Assembly (NCBI GenBank): GCA_965222725.1
Contig: OZ244969.1
Coordinates: 744,001 to 808,000, forward strand
Direction: 5' to 3'
From: GCA-2748575 sp965222725
Lineage (GTDB): Bacteria > Pseudomonadota > Gammaproteobacteria > Pseudomonadales > Ketobacteraceae
DNA: 64,000 bases
Every line of letters starts with the position of its first letter. Position 1 is the first letter of the stretch. The notes under the pieces are model-generated. The model saw only the letters and a list, made by a program, of their open reading frames with translations, did not search any database and was not told the DNA's origin. Shown in pieces: positions 9,216 to 16,500 of this stretch. The position numbers and the translations under genes were made by a program.

Positions 9216-9806
9216 ATGCGTCATGATTTTGCGACCATTAAAAACTGGATCCGGCCCGACGCCCGCGTACTCGACCTGGGTTGTGGCGACGGCACCCTTC
9301 TGGCCATGCTCAAAACCGAAAAGAACATCGAAGGCTACGGCATTGAAATCAACGAAGAACATATCGTTGAATGCATTAAAAAGAATGTAAACGTGATCGA
9401 GCAGGATCTGGACAGCTCCCTGGACAATTTCGAAACACAAAGCTTTGATACCGTAGTCATGACACAGGCGCTGCAAGCGGTGCGCTATCCTGATAAAGTC
9501 ATTGATGACATGCTGCGGATCGGCAAGGAATGTGTGATTACATTCCCCAATTTCGGGCACTGGCGCTGCCGGCTGTTTCTGGCCTTAAAAGGCCGTATGC
9601 CGGTGTCCAAAATCCTGCCGTACACCTGGTACAACACGCCCAATATTCACCTGTGTACCTTCAAGGATTTTGAAGCCCTGTGCCACCGTAAATCACTCAC
9701 CATTCTGAACCGCACCGTGGTGGATTCCAATGACAACGACAACCCGTTGATTCGCTGGTTTCCCAACCTGTTTGGTGAAACCGCTATCTATCACGTGACC
9801 CGTTAA
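9216..9806 (+). CDS. metW: Methionine biosynthesis protein MetW
   Basis: A 196-aa SAM-methyltransferase-fold protein that partners MetX and is needed for its activity in several proteobacteria. The SAM-binding motif VLDLGCGDGTLLAML is near the N-terminus, and FPNFGHWRCRL and YNTPNIHLCTFKDFE are family signatures. It overlaps the metX translation unit closely (5-bp gap), supporting coexpression. Confidence 0.95.
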   Translation: MRHDFATIKNWIRPDARVLDLGCGDGTLLAMLKTEKNIEGYGIEINEEHIVECIKKNVNVIEQDLDSSLDNFETQSFDTVVMTQALQAVRYPDKVIDDMLRIGKECVITFPNFGHWRCRLFLALKGRMPVSKILPYTWYNTPNIHLCTFKDFEALCHRKSLTILNRTVVDSNDNDNPLIRWFPNLFGETAIYHVTR

Positions 9807-9816
9807 GGAGGCACTG

Positions 9817-10269
9817 ATGTTAATTCGCCAGCTCGCTAAACCCTTCGGCTTTATACTGCTGCTTGTGGGCCTGTTATCCAGCGCCCACGCAGAAACTATG
9901 GAAAAAGAAGGCTATGTGATTCACTACAGTGCCTTTAATGCATCGTTCTTAACAGAACAGGTGGCCAAAGCTTACAAGCTCAACCGCAGCCGTTACCGTG
10001 GCCTGGTGAACATTGCCGTACACCGCAAAATGGCCGACGGCTCCAGCAAACCGGTGGTAGCGCAGCTGTCCGGCTACGCCACCCGCCTGAGCGGCAGCGA
10101 AAGCCCCCTGGAATTTCAGATGGTGGGTGAAGGCGACGCCATTTACTACCTGGCAGAAACCATTATCGCCAACAACGAACTGCTGCGGTTCAGCATTAAA
10201 ATCAAACCCACACCGCAACACAACGCCATCAAGCTTAACTTTGAACAAACATTCTTTACCGAAGAGTAA
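9817..10269 (+). CDS. DUF4426 periplasmic protein
   Basis: A 150-aa exported protein. The signal peptide is hydrophobic to about residue 26 with a likely cut after SSAHA. The mature part begins with EGYVIHYSAFNASFL, typical of DUF4426, a small beta-rich family of unknown function found next to metW in Pseudomonas relatives. An AAGGAGG ribosome site precedes the ATG. It is cotranscribed with metXW and rdgB by spacing (11-13 bp). Confidence 0.88.
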   Translation: MLIRQLAKPFGFILLLVGLLSSAHAETMEKEGYVIHYSAFNASFLTEQVAKAYKLNRSRYRGLVNIAVHRKMADGSSKPVVAQLSGYATRLSGSESPLEFQMVGEGDAIYYLAETIIANNELLRFSIKIKPTPQHNAIKLNFEQTFFTEE

Positions 10270-10281
10270 ACGGGAAACCTC

Positions 10282-10884
10282 ATGATTGAACTGGTAGTGG
10301 CCACCGGCAACAAAGGCAAACTGAAAGAAATCAATCAGGTACTGTCGCCCCTTGGCTTTGCCGTAAAAGGCCAGGCTGAATTCAATATCAGCTCCGCCGA
10401 CGAAACCGGGCTCACCTTTGTAGAAAACGCCATTCTGAAAGCCCGGCACACCGCCCTGCAAACCGGTCGCCCGGCCCTTGCCGATGATTCCGGCCTGGAA
10501 GTAGACGCCCTGGCGGGCCAGCCCGGCATTTACAGCGCCCGCTACGCCGGAGAAGACGGCAACGACGCCGCCAACAATCAAAAGTTACTGGAAGCGCTTA
10601 AAGATACCCCCGAAGCGCAACGCACCGCCCGCTTCCAGTGTGTAATGGTATACCTGCGCCACCCGGAAGACCCCGTACCCCTGATTTGCCAGGGCACCTG
10701 GGCAGGCCGCATCGGTTTTGAACCCGCCGGCGACAACGGCTTTGGTTACGACCCGCTGTTTTTTGTGCCGGAACAAAACTGCATGGCCGCCCAACTGGCC
10801 CCGGAAGAAAAAAACCGTTTAAGCCACCGCGGCCAGGCATTAAAGCAACTGGTAACCGCACTCAGCGCCCGGCAGCTGGGCTAA
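10282..10884 (+). CDS. rdgB: XTP/dITP diphosphatase RdgB
   Basis: A house-cleaning pyrophosphatase that removes non-canonical purine nucleotides (XTP, dITP) before they enter DNA. The 200-aa protein shows the N-terminal VVATGNKGKLKEI, the metal and base-site ALADDSGLEVDAL, and the late NGFGYDPLFF and KNRLSHRGQA. All are canonical and the length is normal. It is followed by hemW, a very common arrangement. Confidence 0.96.
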   Translation: MIELVVATGNKGKLKEINQVLSPLGFAVKGQAEFNISSADETGLTFVENAILKARHTALQTGRPALADDSGLEVDALAGQPGIYSARYAGEDGNDAANNQKLLEALKDTPEAQRTARFQCVMVYLRHPEDPVPLICQGTWAGRIGFEPAGDNGFGYDPLFFVPEQNCMAAQLAPEEKNRLSHRGQALKQLVTALSARQLG

Positions 10885-10912
10885 TCGCGGCCTGCCCGCC
10901 CGTGTACCGCTA

Positions 10913-12097
10913 ATGTCCCCCGCCAATCCATTAATTCGCGGTACCGACACGCCACTCCGGCTGTCGGCACCACCACTGAGCCTGTATATCCACTTCCCCT
11001 GGTGCGTACGCAAGTGCCCCTATTGCGACTTTAACAGCCACGAAGCCACGCACATTCCGGAACAGGAATACCTTGCCGCCCTGCTCACCGACTTTGATCA
11101 GGACCAGGCCTACTGGCAAAACAAAACCCTGCACAGCATTTTTATGGGCGGCGGCACACCCAGCCTGTTCAGCGCCGCCGGCATGGATTTTTTATTAAAG
11201 GAACTCCGCCAACGTATAAACTTTGCGGACGACATGGAAATTACCCTGGAAGCCAACCCCGGCACCTTTGAACAGGAAAAATTTCAGGGCTACCGGCAAG
11301 CCGGGATTAACCGCCTGTCGCTCGGCGTACAAAGTTTTCAGGAACACCAGCTCAAAGCCCTGGGCAGAATCCACAACAGTAACGAAGCCATTCATGCCAT
11401 TGAAAGCGCACGCGAGGCAGGCTTTGATAATTTCAATATCGACCTGATGCACGGCCTGCCGGATCAAACCGAGGCCCAGGCACTGGACGACCTGCAAACC
11501 GCCATTGACCTGAACCCCACGCATCTGTCCTGGTATCAGTTAACCATTGAACCCAACACGGTGTTTTATTCCAAACCACCGCCACTGCCGGAAGACGAAA
11601 TCCTGTGGAATATTCAGGAAGCCGGTCAGCAACTGCTGGCACTGCGGGGTTACCGGCAATACGAAATATCTGCCTACAGCCAAACCGGCAAACAATGCCG
11701 CCACAACCTTAACTACTGGCAGTTTGGTGATTACCTGGCACTGGGTGCAGGCGCACACGGCAAAATCACCCTGCCTGACGACAACCAAATTATCCGCTAC
11801 CAGAAAACCCGCTTACCGAAAGACTACCTGAACAACGCCAAACCCTTTACAGCGCAAACTCAAACCATTGCGACAGAAGACCTGCCCTTCGAATTCTTTA
11901 TGAACAGCTTTCGCCTGTCCGGTGGCGCGAACAAACAAGCCTTCCGCGACTATACCGGTTTACCGGAAGCCGCCGTGCACAAACCCATTCAACAGGCCAT
12001 ACAGGAAGGCCTGATCCACGACACCAACAGCCACTGGATTCCCACCGAAAAAGGTCTGCTGTATCTGAACAATCTGCTGCAGTTGTTTCTTCCCTGA
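10913..12097 (+). CDS. hemW: Heme chaperone HemW (radical SAM)
   Basis: A HemN-like radical SAM protein that binds heme and passes it to respiratory enzymes; it does not have coproporphyrinogen dehydrogenase activity. The 4Fe-4S motif is CVRKCPYC (C31, C35, C38), followed by FMGGGTPSLF and the SAM-site LGVQSF. The 394-aa length is normal. It is the last backbone gene before the accessory island; in P. aeruginosa the trmB-thiG-thiS block follows nearby. Confidence 0.94.
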   Translation: MSPANPLIRGTDTPLRLSAPPLSLYIHFPWCVRKCPYCDFNSHEATHIPEQEYLAALLTDFDQDQAYWQNKTLHSIFMGGGTPSLFSAAGMDFLLKELRQRINFADDMEITLEANPGTFEQEKFQGYRQAGINRLSLGVQSFQEHQLKALGRIHNSNEAIHAIESAREAGFDNFNIDLMHGLPDQTEAQALDDLQTAIDLNPTHLSWYQLTIEPNTVFYSKPPPLPEDEILWNIQEAGQQLLALRGYRQYEISAYSQTGKQCRHNLNYWQFGDYLALGAGAHGKITLPDDNQIIRYQKTRLPKDYLNNAKPFTAQTQTIATEDLPFEFFMNSFRLSGGANKQAFRDYTGLPEAAVHKPIQQAIQEGLIHDTNSHWIPTEKGLLYLNNLLQLFLP

Positions 12098-12407
12098 ATC
12101 GCAGCCGATACCTGTATGCAGAAACGGCAAGGTAAAGCTGCATCCCATTCTCCGCATGCCGCATATTTTCTGATATTTAATTATTCCCGCCGGATTATTC
12201 TGATAACCCGTACATCTCTATAAATTATTGATATTTGGTGTATTATAAACGGCACTATACGATTCGGGATATTGATTCGGGATATCTGTTCGCATATTTG
12301 TTGGGGACCAGTAACTCTTTGTAATCATTGAACAAAACCGCTAGAAGAGCAAATATTAATCAAACAAATAACCGTAAAAATACTGCGAATTACGGTTATT
12401 TGAGCTG
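12098..12407 (+). other. AT-rich entry region of the cassette island, no gene
   Basis: No open frame of note lies between hemW and the first cassette gene. The stretch becomes AT-rich, contains a 12-bp direct repeat GATTCGGGATAT at 12261-12272 and 12274-12285, and ends in a perfect inverted repeat (separate entry). No integrase gene or clear remnant is visible. In an integron this is where attI and the cassette promoter would lie; I cannot identify either with confidence. Confidence 0.5.
12365..12402. repeat. Perfect 13-bp inverted repeat at the array entry
   Basis: CAAATAACCGTAA (12365-12377) and its exact reverse complement (12390-12402) flank a 12-nt spacer. It lies 5 bp before GTTATGC (12407), the R'-like start of the first cassette, and 25 bp before the first cassette ORF. 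It could be an operator, part of an attI or atypical attC, or a leader hairpin. The lack of unpaired spacer bases argues against a standard attC. Confidence 0.75.
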
Positions 12408-12427
12408 TTATGCAATAGGAGGGGGTT

Positions 12428-13135
12428 ATGGCAAGGACCATCTATTTTCTAGTTAAAGTGTTTTCAGATAAAAAATATGCTGAAGACTTCGTAAATGGAA
12501 AAATATTCGCAAATCGTTTGTCATACTTTAGAAAGTTAGAGGAAGAGCAACAAGCTAATAGAGGCGATCGGCATGAAGGGGTTGTTGGTTGGCATCAGCC
12601 TGAGAAAATTGAGCTTATGATTAATGGTCATACAATAAAAGATCTGGCTGGCCCTGTCTCTACTCAGATGAATTGGCATGATAGTTTGAATGTGTTTTGT
12701 ATCTATGCAGGGCATAGTGGTGAGTTTGGCCAGATCACGTCCGATAATATTGATGACTTTCATGATCAACTTAGGTTGCCGGAAGAGTGTTTGAAATTAG
12801 GTGAATATGCAGTAATTGTTACTAATGTTACTAAGTTTATAGACAAGATTAGGGTTGCAGTTAAAAGTAGTAACTACGGGATGAATGCTGGTTTAGTGGA
12901 TTATTACAATCCCAGTGATTTTCACGGTTCATTCGGTGAAGTTGAAGCTATATTCAAAAAAAGGGATGAATTCAAGCACCAAAAGGAGTATCGATTTGTG
13001 TTTGATACAGGTATCGAAGCTGATACTCCCATTATTCTGGATATCGGTGATTTAAGTGACATCACGATGCAGTGCGCTACCAGAGAATTGAATGAGCTTA
13101 TAGATATAAAGCTTCCGAGCAATGAGAGTGCATAA
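12428..13135 (+). CDS. Cassette protein of unknown function
   Basis: A 235-aa cytosolic-looking protein I do not recognise. It begins MARTIYFLVKVF and has a conserved-looking segment FANRLSYFRKLEEEQQ followed by RGDRHEG. It has no signal peptide or membrane span. A very strong ribosome site (AGGAGGGGG) lies 2-3 bases before the ATG. Codon use is AT-rich, unlike the backbone. The cassette start GTTATGC lies just 20 bp upstream, the tight layout seen in integron cassettes. FxxGxIxANxLSYFR-type proteins occur in accessory islands, and a defence role is possible but unproven. Confidence 0.7.
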   Translation: MARTIYFLVKVFSDKKYAEDFVNGKIFANRLSYFRKLEEEQQANRGDRHEGVVGWHQPEKIELMINGHTIKDLAGPVSTQMNWHDSLNVFCIYAGHSGEFGQITSDNIDDFHDQLRLPEECLKLGEYAVIVTNVTKFIDKIRVAVKSSNYGMNAGLVDYYNPSDFHGSFGEVEAIFKKRDEFKHQKEYRFVFDTGIEADTPIILDIGDLSDITMQCATRELNELIDIKLPSNESA

Positions 13136-13148
13136 TAAACGGTTATGC
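13130..13148 (+). repeat. Possible collapsed attC between two cassette genes
   Basis: GCATAA and TTATGC form an inverted repeat around TAAACGG. GTTATGC (13142-13148) is identical to the cassette-start heptamer at 12407-12413, and GCATAA resembles an R'' arm. This is what would remain if the middle of an attC were deleted, fusing two single-gene cassettes. It may instead be a chance hairpin inside a two-gene cassette. Confidence 0.4.
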
Positions 13149-13163
13149 TCCCAAGGGTAGGAA

Positions 13164-13826
13164 ATGCAATCCATATACAATCTAATACAGAACAATCCAA
13201 GTTTTTACGCGTGGGCATTTGGGCTTGTCAATGTGGCTTGGGGAGCCTTTCTTTACTTTAATAAGCAGAGACACGAAAGGGAGCTTAAACATTTAGAGCA
13301 AGATTTGAGATATAGTGCAGATCGAAGGCTTAAGCTTTTTGACTTAAAGGCATCCCAATACGGCCAGTACGTTACTGATTTAGATGCTTTTGGAAAAAAG
13401 AATCAAACGGAGATGACTGGTCGTATGCAGGCGATATATGAAACGTATTTCAGAGATTATTTAGCAGCATCAGATGCCGGAGATCAGTCAAAGGAAAGGG
13501 ACGCGATAGAGTGGCTAAGTTCACAAACCCTTTCCCTTGTCAATGAAGGCTTGGAGGATATAACCAAGCTAAAATATGAATCCAATCGATTAAAGCTAAT
13601 AGCAACCGATGAAATGATTGTTACATTTGAGAAAATAGAATCATTAAATCAAGAGTTGTTTGACCTCACATCAAAATATATGACAAATTTTAGTGATATC
13701 ATAATTCATCAAAAGATTGAAGAGACCGAGAGGTTTCAGCATGAGGCTGAGAGGTTAGCGCAAGATATAAAATTAAATTCACGACGACTTTTAGAGCAAA
13801 TGCGTAGCGAAATCAACGATATATAA
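13164..13826 (+). CDS. Membrane-anchored coiled-coil cassette protein
   Basis: A 220-aa protein with one N-terminal transmembrane segment (about residues 13-30, FYAWAFGLVNVAWGAFLYF) followed by a long charged helical region (ERELKHLEQDLRYSADRRLKLFDLKASQYGQYV, in part) likely to form coiled coil in the cytoplasm. I do not recognise the family. It lies 28 bp after the previous cassette gene and is followed by attC 1. The topology resembles small membrane-tethered partners in some defence or stress modules; this is inference. Confidence 0.65.
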   Translation: MQSIYNLIQNNPSFYAWAFGLVNVAWGAFLYFNKQRHERELKHLEQDLRYSADRRLKLFDLKASQYGQYVTDLDAFGKKNQTEMTGRMQAIYETYFRDYLAASDAGDQSKERDAIEWLSSQTLSLVNEGLEDITKLKYESNRLKLIATDEMIVTFEKIESLNQELFDLTSKYMTNFSDIIIHQKIEETERFQHEAERLAQDIKLNSRRLLEQMRSEINDI

Positions 13827-13829
13827 AAG

Positions 13830-13887
13830 GCATAACAAGGCAAATCAAGCAGGACGCATGGCGGCGCCCTTGTTTGCGACGTTAGCT
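13830..13887 (+). repeat. attC site 1 (integron recombination site)
   Basis: A 58-bp imperfect palindrome directly after the 13164-13826 gene. R'' is GCATAAC (13830-13836), followed by AAGGCAAATCAAGC. The L arms pair as GCAAA (13840-13844) with TTTGC (13873-13877), and CAAG (13846-13849) with CTTG (13869-13872). It ends GCGAC then R' GTTAGCT (13881-13887), fitting GTTRRRY. The R'' arm is the exact reverse complement of GTTATGC at the start of this cassette (12407 and 13142), as expected when a cassette carries its own attC. Confidence 0.82.
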
Positions 13888-13940
13888 TGAAACGAAGCAT
13901 TTAACATTGACATCTCGTCGTAGGGGATATTTAAGAAGTC

Positions 13941-15734
13941 ATGACTCAAAAAGTGTTGAGCAATAAAATAATATTGGGGATTCTTGAAGAGTTTAAAACG
14001 AACTATGAATTCGGAGAAAGCAGTGAAAGCAAGCTTTTTGAACGATTGGTTAACTACGTCACTTTGTCCAAATATGACCCGGAAGCGTTCAGCGATGTGA
14101 CTACTTTCGATTTGGTCGATGTGGATAGAGAAGGCACTTTTGGAATCGATGCTTTTGCTTTGTTTATAAATGACAATCTGATATCCAGTAAGGAAGATAT
14201 TGTTGAGCACAGAAAAACGAAGAGAATGGATGTTAGATTGGTTTTCATCCAAACGAAAAGATCAACATCATTTGACTCTGGAGAGTTTCTTAAGTTTACT
14301 GTCGCTGTAAAAAACTTTTTATCGGATACTCCAACAATATCATTATCCGAAGATCTCCAAGAAAGTAAAAATCTTGTAGAAGAGCTTTTCTCTACAGAAA
14401 ATGCTCGCTTGTTCGCAAAGAGAAAGCCAAAGTGCGAGATGTATTTCGCAATATCAGGTGGCAACAGCTCAGAAAAAGATTATCGACCTGTTTTTCTTCA
14501 AGAAGAAAACGCCCTGAAAGCATTGGCTCCGGAATTTGAAGCGTTTTCTATAAGACTGGTAAACTCTGATTATATTATCGACTCTTATAGCGAACTTGAG
14601 AACAAATACACCGTATCAATAAAATTTGAAAAAGGCATACCTTGTCACCCGATAAAAGATGTAGAGCAATCTTATATCGGCTATCTACCAATAAATGAGT
14701 TCTTGAAGCTTATAACTGGCTCTGACGGTAATATTAGGAAAAATATTTTCTATGAGAATGTCAGAGATTTTCAAGGAGAAGGAAATGCTGTAAACAGCGA
14801 GATGGCTGAGACGCTCAAAGACCCAGAAAAAACAGATCAATTTTTAATTTTAAACAATGGGGTAACTATAGTAGCAAAAGAGTTTTCAAATATAAGATCG
14901 AATGAGTATGAAATATGCGACTACTATATTGTAAATGGTTGCCAAACCAGTAACGTTCTATTTCAAAACGCGCACCTGATAGCTAACTCTAGCTCACTTT
15001 TCGTTCCCATTAAAATTGTTCATACAACGGATAACGGTGTAATTTCTAGCATTATTCGGTCTACTAATCGACAAACACCAGTTCCTGATGAAGCGTTTGT
15101 TTCTTTAGAAAAGTTTCACAAAAGACTTCAAGAGTATTATCAAAGGTTCTCCCAAAACTGCTTCGAGCCTCTTTATTACGAGAGAAGGTCAAAGGAATTT
15201 AGCGGTAGTTTAGAACAAATTGAGCGCCCCAGAATCGTCAATTTGCATGGCCTTATTAGATCTTTTACATCCATTATTCTAAACGAGCCGCAGCTCGCAA
15301 TGAGCCAGAACCCAACAGTGATTCTTAGAGAGCATCGATCAAAACTGTTTCAGGACGATCACATATACTCACCCTACTTCCTTAGCTCGTTACTGCTATA
15401 TTTATTCTACGTCTATACTGAAGAAGGAAAAATATCAAAGAAATATGTCATTTCAAGATATTGGGTGTGTTGGATTGCGCGCGTGCTATTGTCCAAGAAC
15501 ATTAATATTGGTCATTTTAACTCGGCAAAAGTTGATAAAAACTGTGAAATAATTATTGAACGTTTATCTGATGCGGCTTTTTCAATAGGAGTTTTTCGAA
15601 AGTCGACTCAAATTTTTGAAGAGGCAAAGAAAAAGCATAGAGAAGAGCATGGTCGTCAATATAATAAACAGCTTATAAGATTAAAGAGCTTCAGAGATTG
15701 TGTGAAAAGCGAGCTTCTTGGTGCAATAAGCTAA
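13941..15734 (+). CDS. AIPR-family abortive infection/phage resistance protein
   Basis: A 597-aa protein with the AIPR family core: YENVRDFQGEGNAVN, then FLILNNGVTIVA (F301-G307 onward), then VNGCQTSNV (V331-T336) and RSTNRQTPV. AIPR proteins are associated with abortive-infection phage resistance; the molecular action is not settled. The N-terminal third is rich in acidic and charged residues and has VRLVFIQTKRS, a lone beta-strand-Lys pattern reminiscent of nucleases, which I treat only as a hint. It is the sole gene of a clearly bounded cassette (13882-15770); the stop codon lies inside the R'' arm of attC 2. Codons are AT-rich. Confidence 0.85.
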   Translation: MTQKVLSNKIILGILEEFKTNYEFGESSESKLFERLVNYVTLSKYDPEAFSDVTTFDLVDVDREGTFGIDAFALFINDNLISSKEDIVEHRKTKRMDVRLVFIQTKRSTSFDSGEFLKFTVAVKNFLSDTPTISLSEDLQESKNLVEELFSTENARLFAKRKPKCEMYFAISGGNSSEKDYRPVFLQEENALKALAPEFEAFSIRLVNSDYIIDSYSELENKYTVSIKFEKGIPCHPIKDVEQSYIGYLPINEFLKLITGSDGNIRKNIFYENVRDFQGEGNAVNSEMAETLKDPEKTDQFLILNNGVTIVAKEFSNIRSNEYEICDYYIVNGCQTSNVLFQNAHLIANSSSLFVPIKIVHTTDNGVISSIIRSTNRQTPVPDEAFVSLEKFHKRLQEYYQRFSQNCFEPLYYERRSKEFSGSLEQIERPRIVNLHGLIRSFTSIILNEPQLAMSQNPTVILREHRSKLFQDDHIYSPYFLSSLLLYLFYVYTEEGKISKKYVISRYWVCWIARVLLSKNINIGHFNSAKVDKNCEIIIERLSDAAFSIGVFRKSTQIFEEAKKKHREEHGRQYNKQLIRLKSFRDCVKSELLGAIS

Positions 15735-15776
15735 CAAGGAAATGCACGCGATAAGCGCGTGAGTGCGACGTTAACT
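15729..15776 (+). repeat. attC site 2
   Basis: R'' AGCTAAC (15729-15735), then AAGG, then a 6-bp hairpin CACGCG/CGCGTG around ATAAG (15745-15761), then GTGCGAC and R' GTTAACT (15770-15776). R'' is the exact reverse complement of R' of attC 1 (GTTAGCT, 13881-13887), the start of this cassette; with the next base the match is 8 of 8. At 48 bp it is short but has the R''-L''-L'-R' order and the TAACAAGG and GCGACGTTA ends shared with attC 1. Confidence 0.85.
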
Positions 15777-16172
15777 TCAAATCCAGTCTTCGAGCGTGAG
15801 GTCGGGGATTCGAGAAAACTCTTTAGTGTTGTTGGTAACTAATACCGCATTGAGGCTTCGTGCATGGGCACCAATTAACAGGTCGTTATTGCCTATGGGC
15901 TTGCCTTCCCTCTTCAGCATTGCACGTAATAATCCGTAGTGTCGTGCAGCTTCCTCGTCCCAAGGATCGATAAGTAGTCTTTGGGTAAACATATCAAGCT
16001 GTGAATAGCGTTCCTCTCTCATAGAGCTTTGCCCGTTCTCGATTCCAAAGCAAAGCTCGCCATAGGTTACTGATGATATACAGAGATTCTTTATCGCTTT
16101 AAATTTGTGTTTCAGCTTATCTGTTCTGTTCTTAAGTACAAAAATGCAGGTGTTTGTATCAAGCATGTACAT
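15777..16172 (-). CDS. vapC: VapC-type PIN-domain ribonuclease toxin
   Basis: A 131-aa PIN-domain toxin that cleaves RNA (in known VapCs, tRNA or rRNA loops). The acidic active site is visible: D5 in MYMLDTN, E39 in TYGEL, D97 in GNNDLL, and N114/N115 in VTNNTKEF. It starts inside the last codons of vapB (ATGA overlap) and runs opposite to the cassette direction. Its TGA ends 6 bp from the cassette boundary at 15770/15771, so it fills the cassette to the edge. Intact length suggests an active module. Confidence 0.93.
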   Translation of the reverse strand: MYMLDTNTCIFVLKNRTDKLKHKFKAIKNLCISSVTYGELCFGIENGQSSMREERYSQLDMFTQRLLIDPWDEEAARHYGLLRAMLKREGKPIGNNDLLIGAHARSLNAVLVTNNTKEFSRIPDLTLEDWI

Positions 16173-16405
16173 CAGAAAAAATCTCTTTCTTGTGCTTCTG
16201 TATCTTCTCTGTCTTCTAGAAAGCCATCGTCAAAGACAGTGGGTAGATCAAAAAAGTCATCCCATGTGTTTTTCTTGGGCGAGATTATAATCTCGTCTCC
16301 TTGCTTTCTAACAAACACTTCATCACAATCAAATCTGCATTCTTTAGGCAACCGAACCGCTTGGCTTCGGCCATTCATGAATATTTTAGCTACGTGTTCG
16401 GTCAT
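16172..16405 (-). CDS. vapB: VapB-type antitoxin (AbrB/SpoVT-like)
   Basis: A 77-aa antitoxin. The N-terminal swapped-hairpin DNA-binding domain reads AKIFMNGRSQAVRLPKE, and the acidic C-terminal tail (DDFFDLPTVFDDGFLED) would cover the VapC site. The frame extends further upstream, but the ATG at 16405 has a GAGAGGTG ribosome site and matches family starts. A promoter with an overlapping palindrome precedes it, fitting autorepression by VapBC. Confidence 0.92.
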   Translation of the reverse strand: MTEHVAKIFMNGRSQAVRLPKECRFDCDEVFVRKQGDEIIISPKKNTWDDFFDLPTVFDDGFLEDREDTEAQERDFF

Positions 16406-16429
16406 CGAACGATCACCTCTCTGACTGGC

Positions 16430-16471
16430 GGTATATATCAATAAGTATATACCTTTTGAGCGTAGAAGCAA
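16430..16471 (-). promoter_or_regulatory. vapBC promoter with overlapping operator
   Basis: On the minus strand, -35 TTGCTT (16466-16471) and -10 TATACT (16444-16449) are 16 bp apart. A perfect 8-bp inverted repeat, GGTATATA (16430-16437) and TATATACC (16446-16453) with an 8-nt spacer, overlaps the -10. This is the expected place for VapB binding. The promoter is inside the cassette, so the pair does not depend on array transcription. Confidence 0.7.
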
Positions 16472-16500
16472 GTTAGGGTAAGCTTCTGATAATTATGAAA

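Noticed and set aside
12365..12413. A standard attC site before the first cassette
   Set aside because: The inverted repeat is perfect and lacks the unpaired spacers and an R'' that pairs with a known cassette start; I list it only as a repeat.
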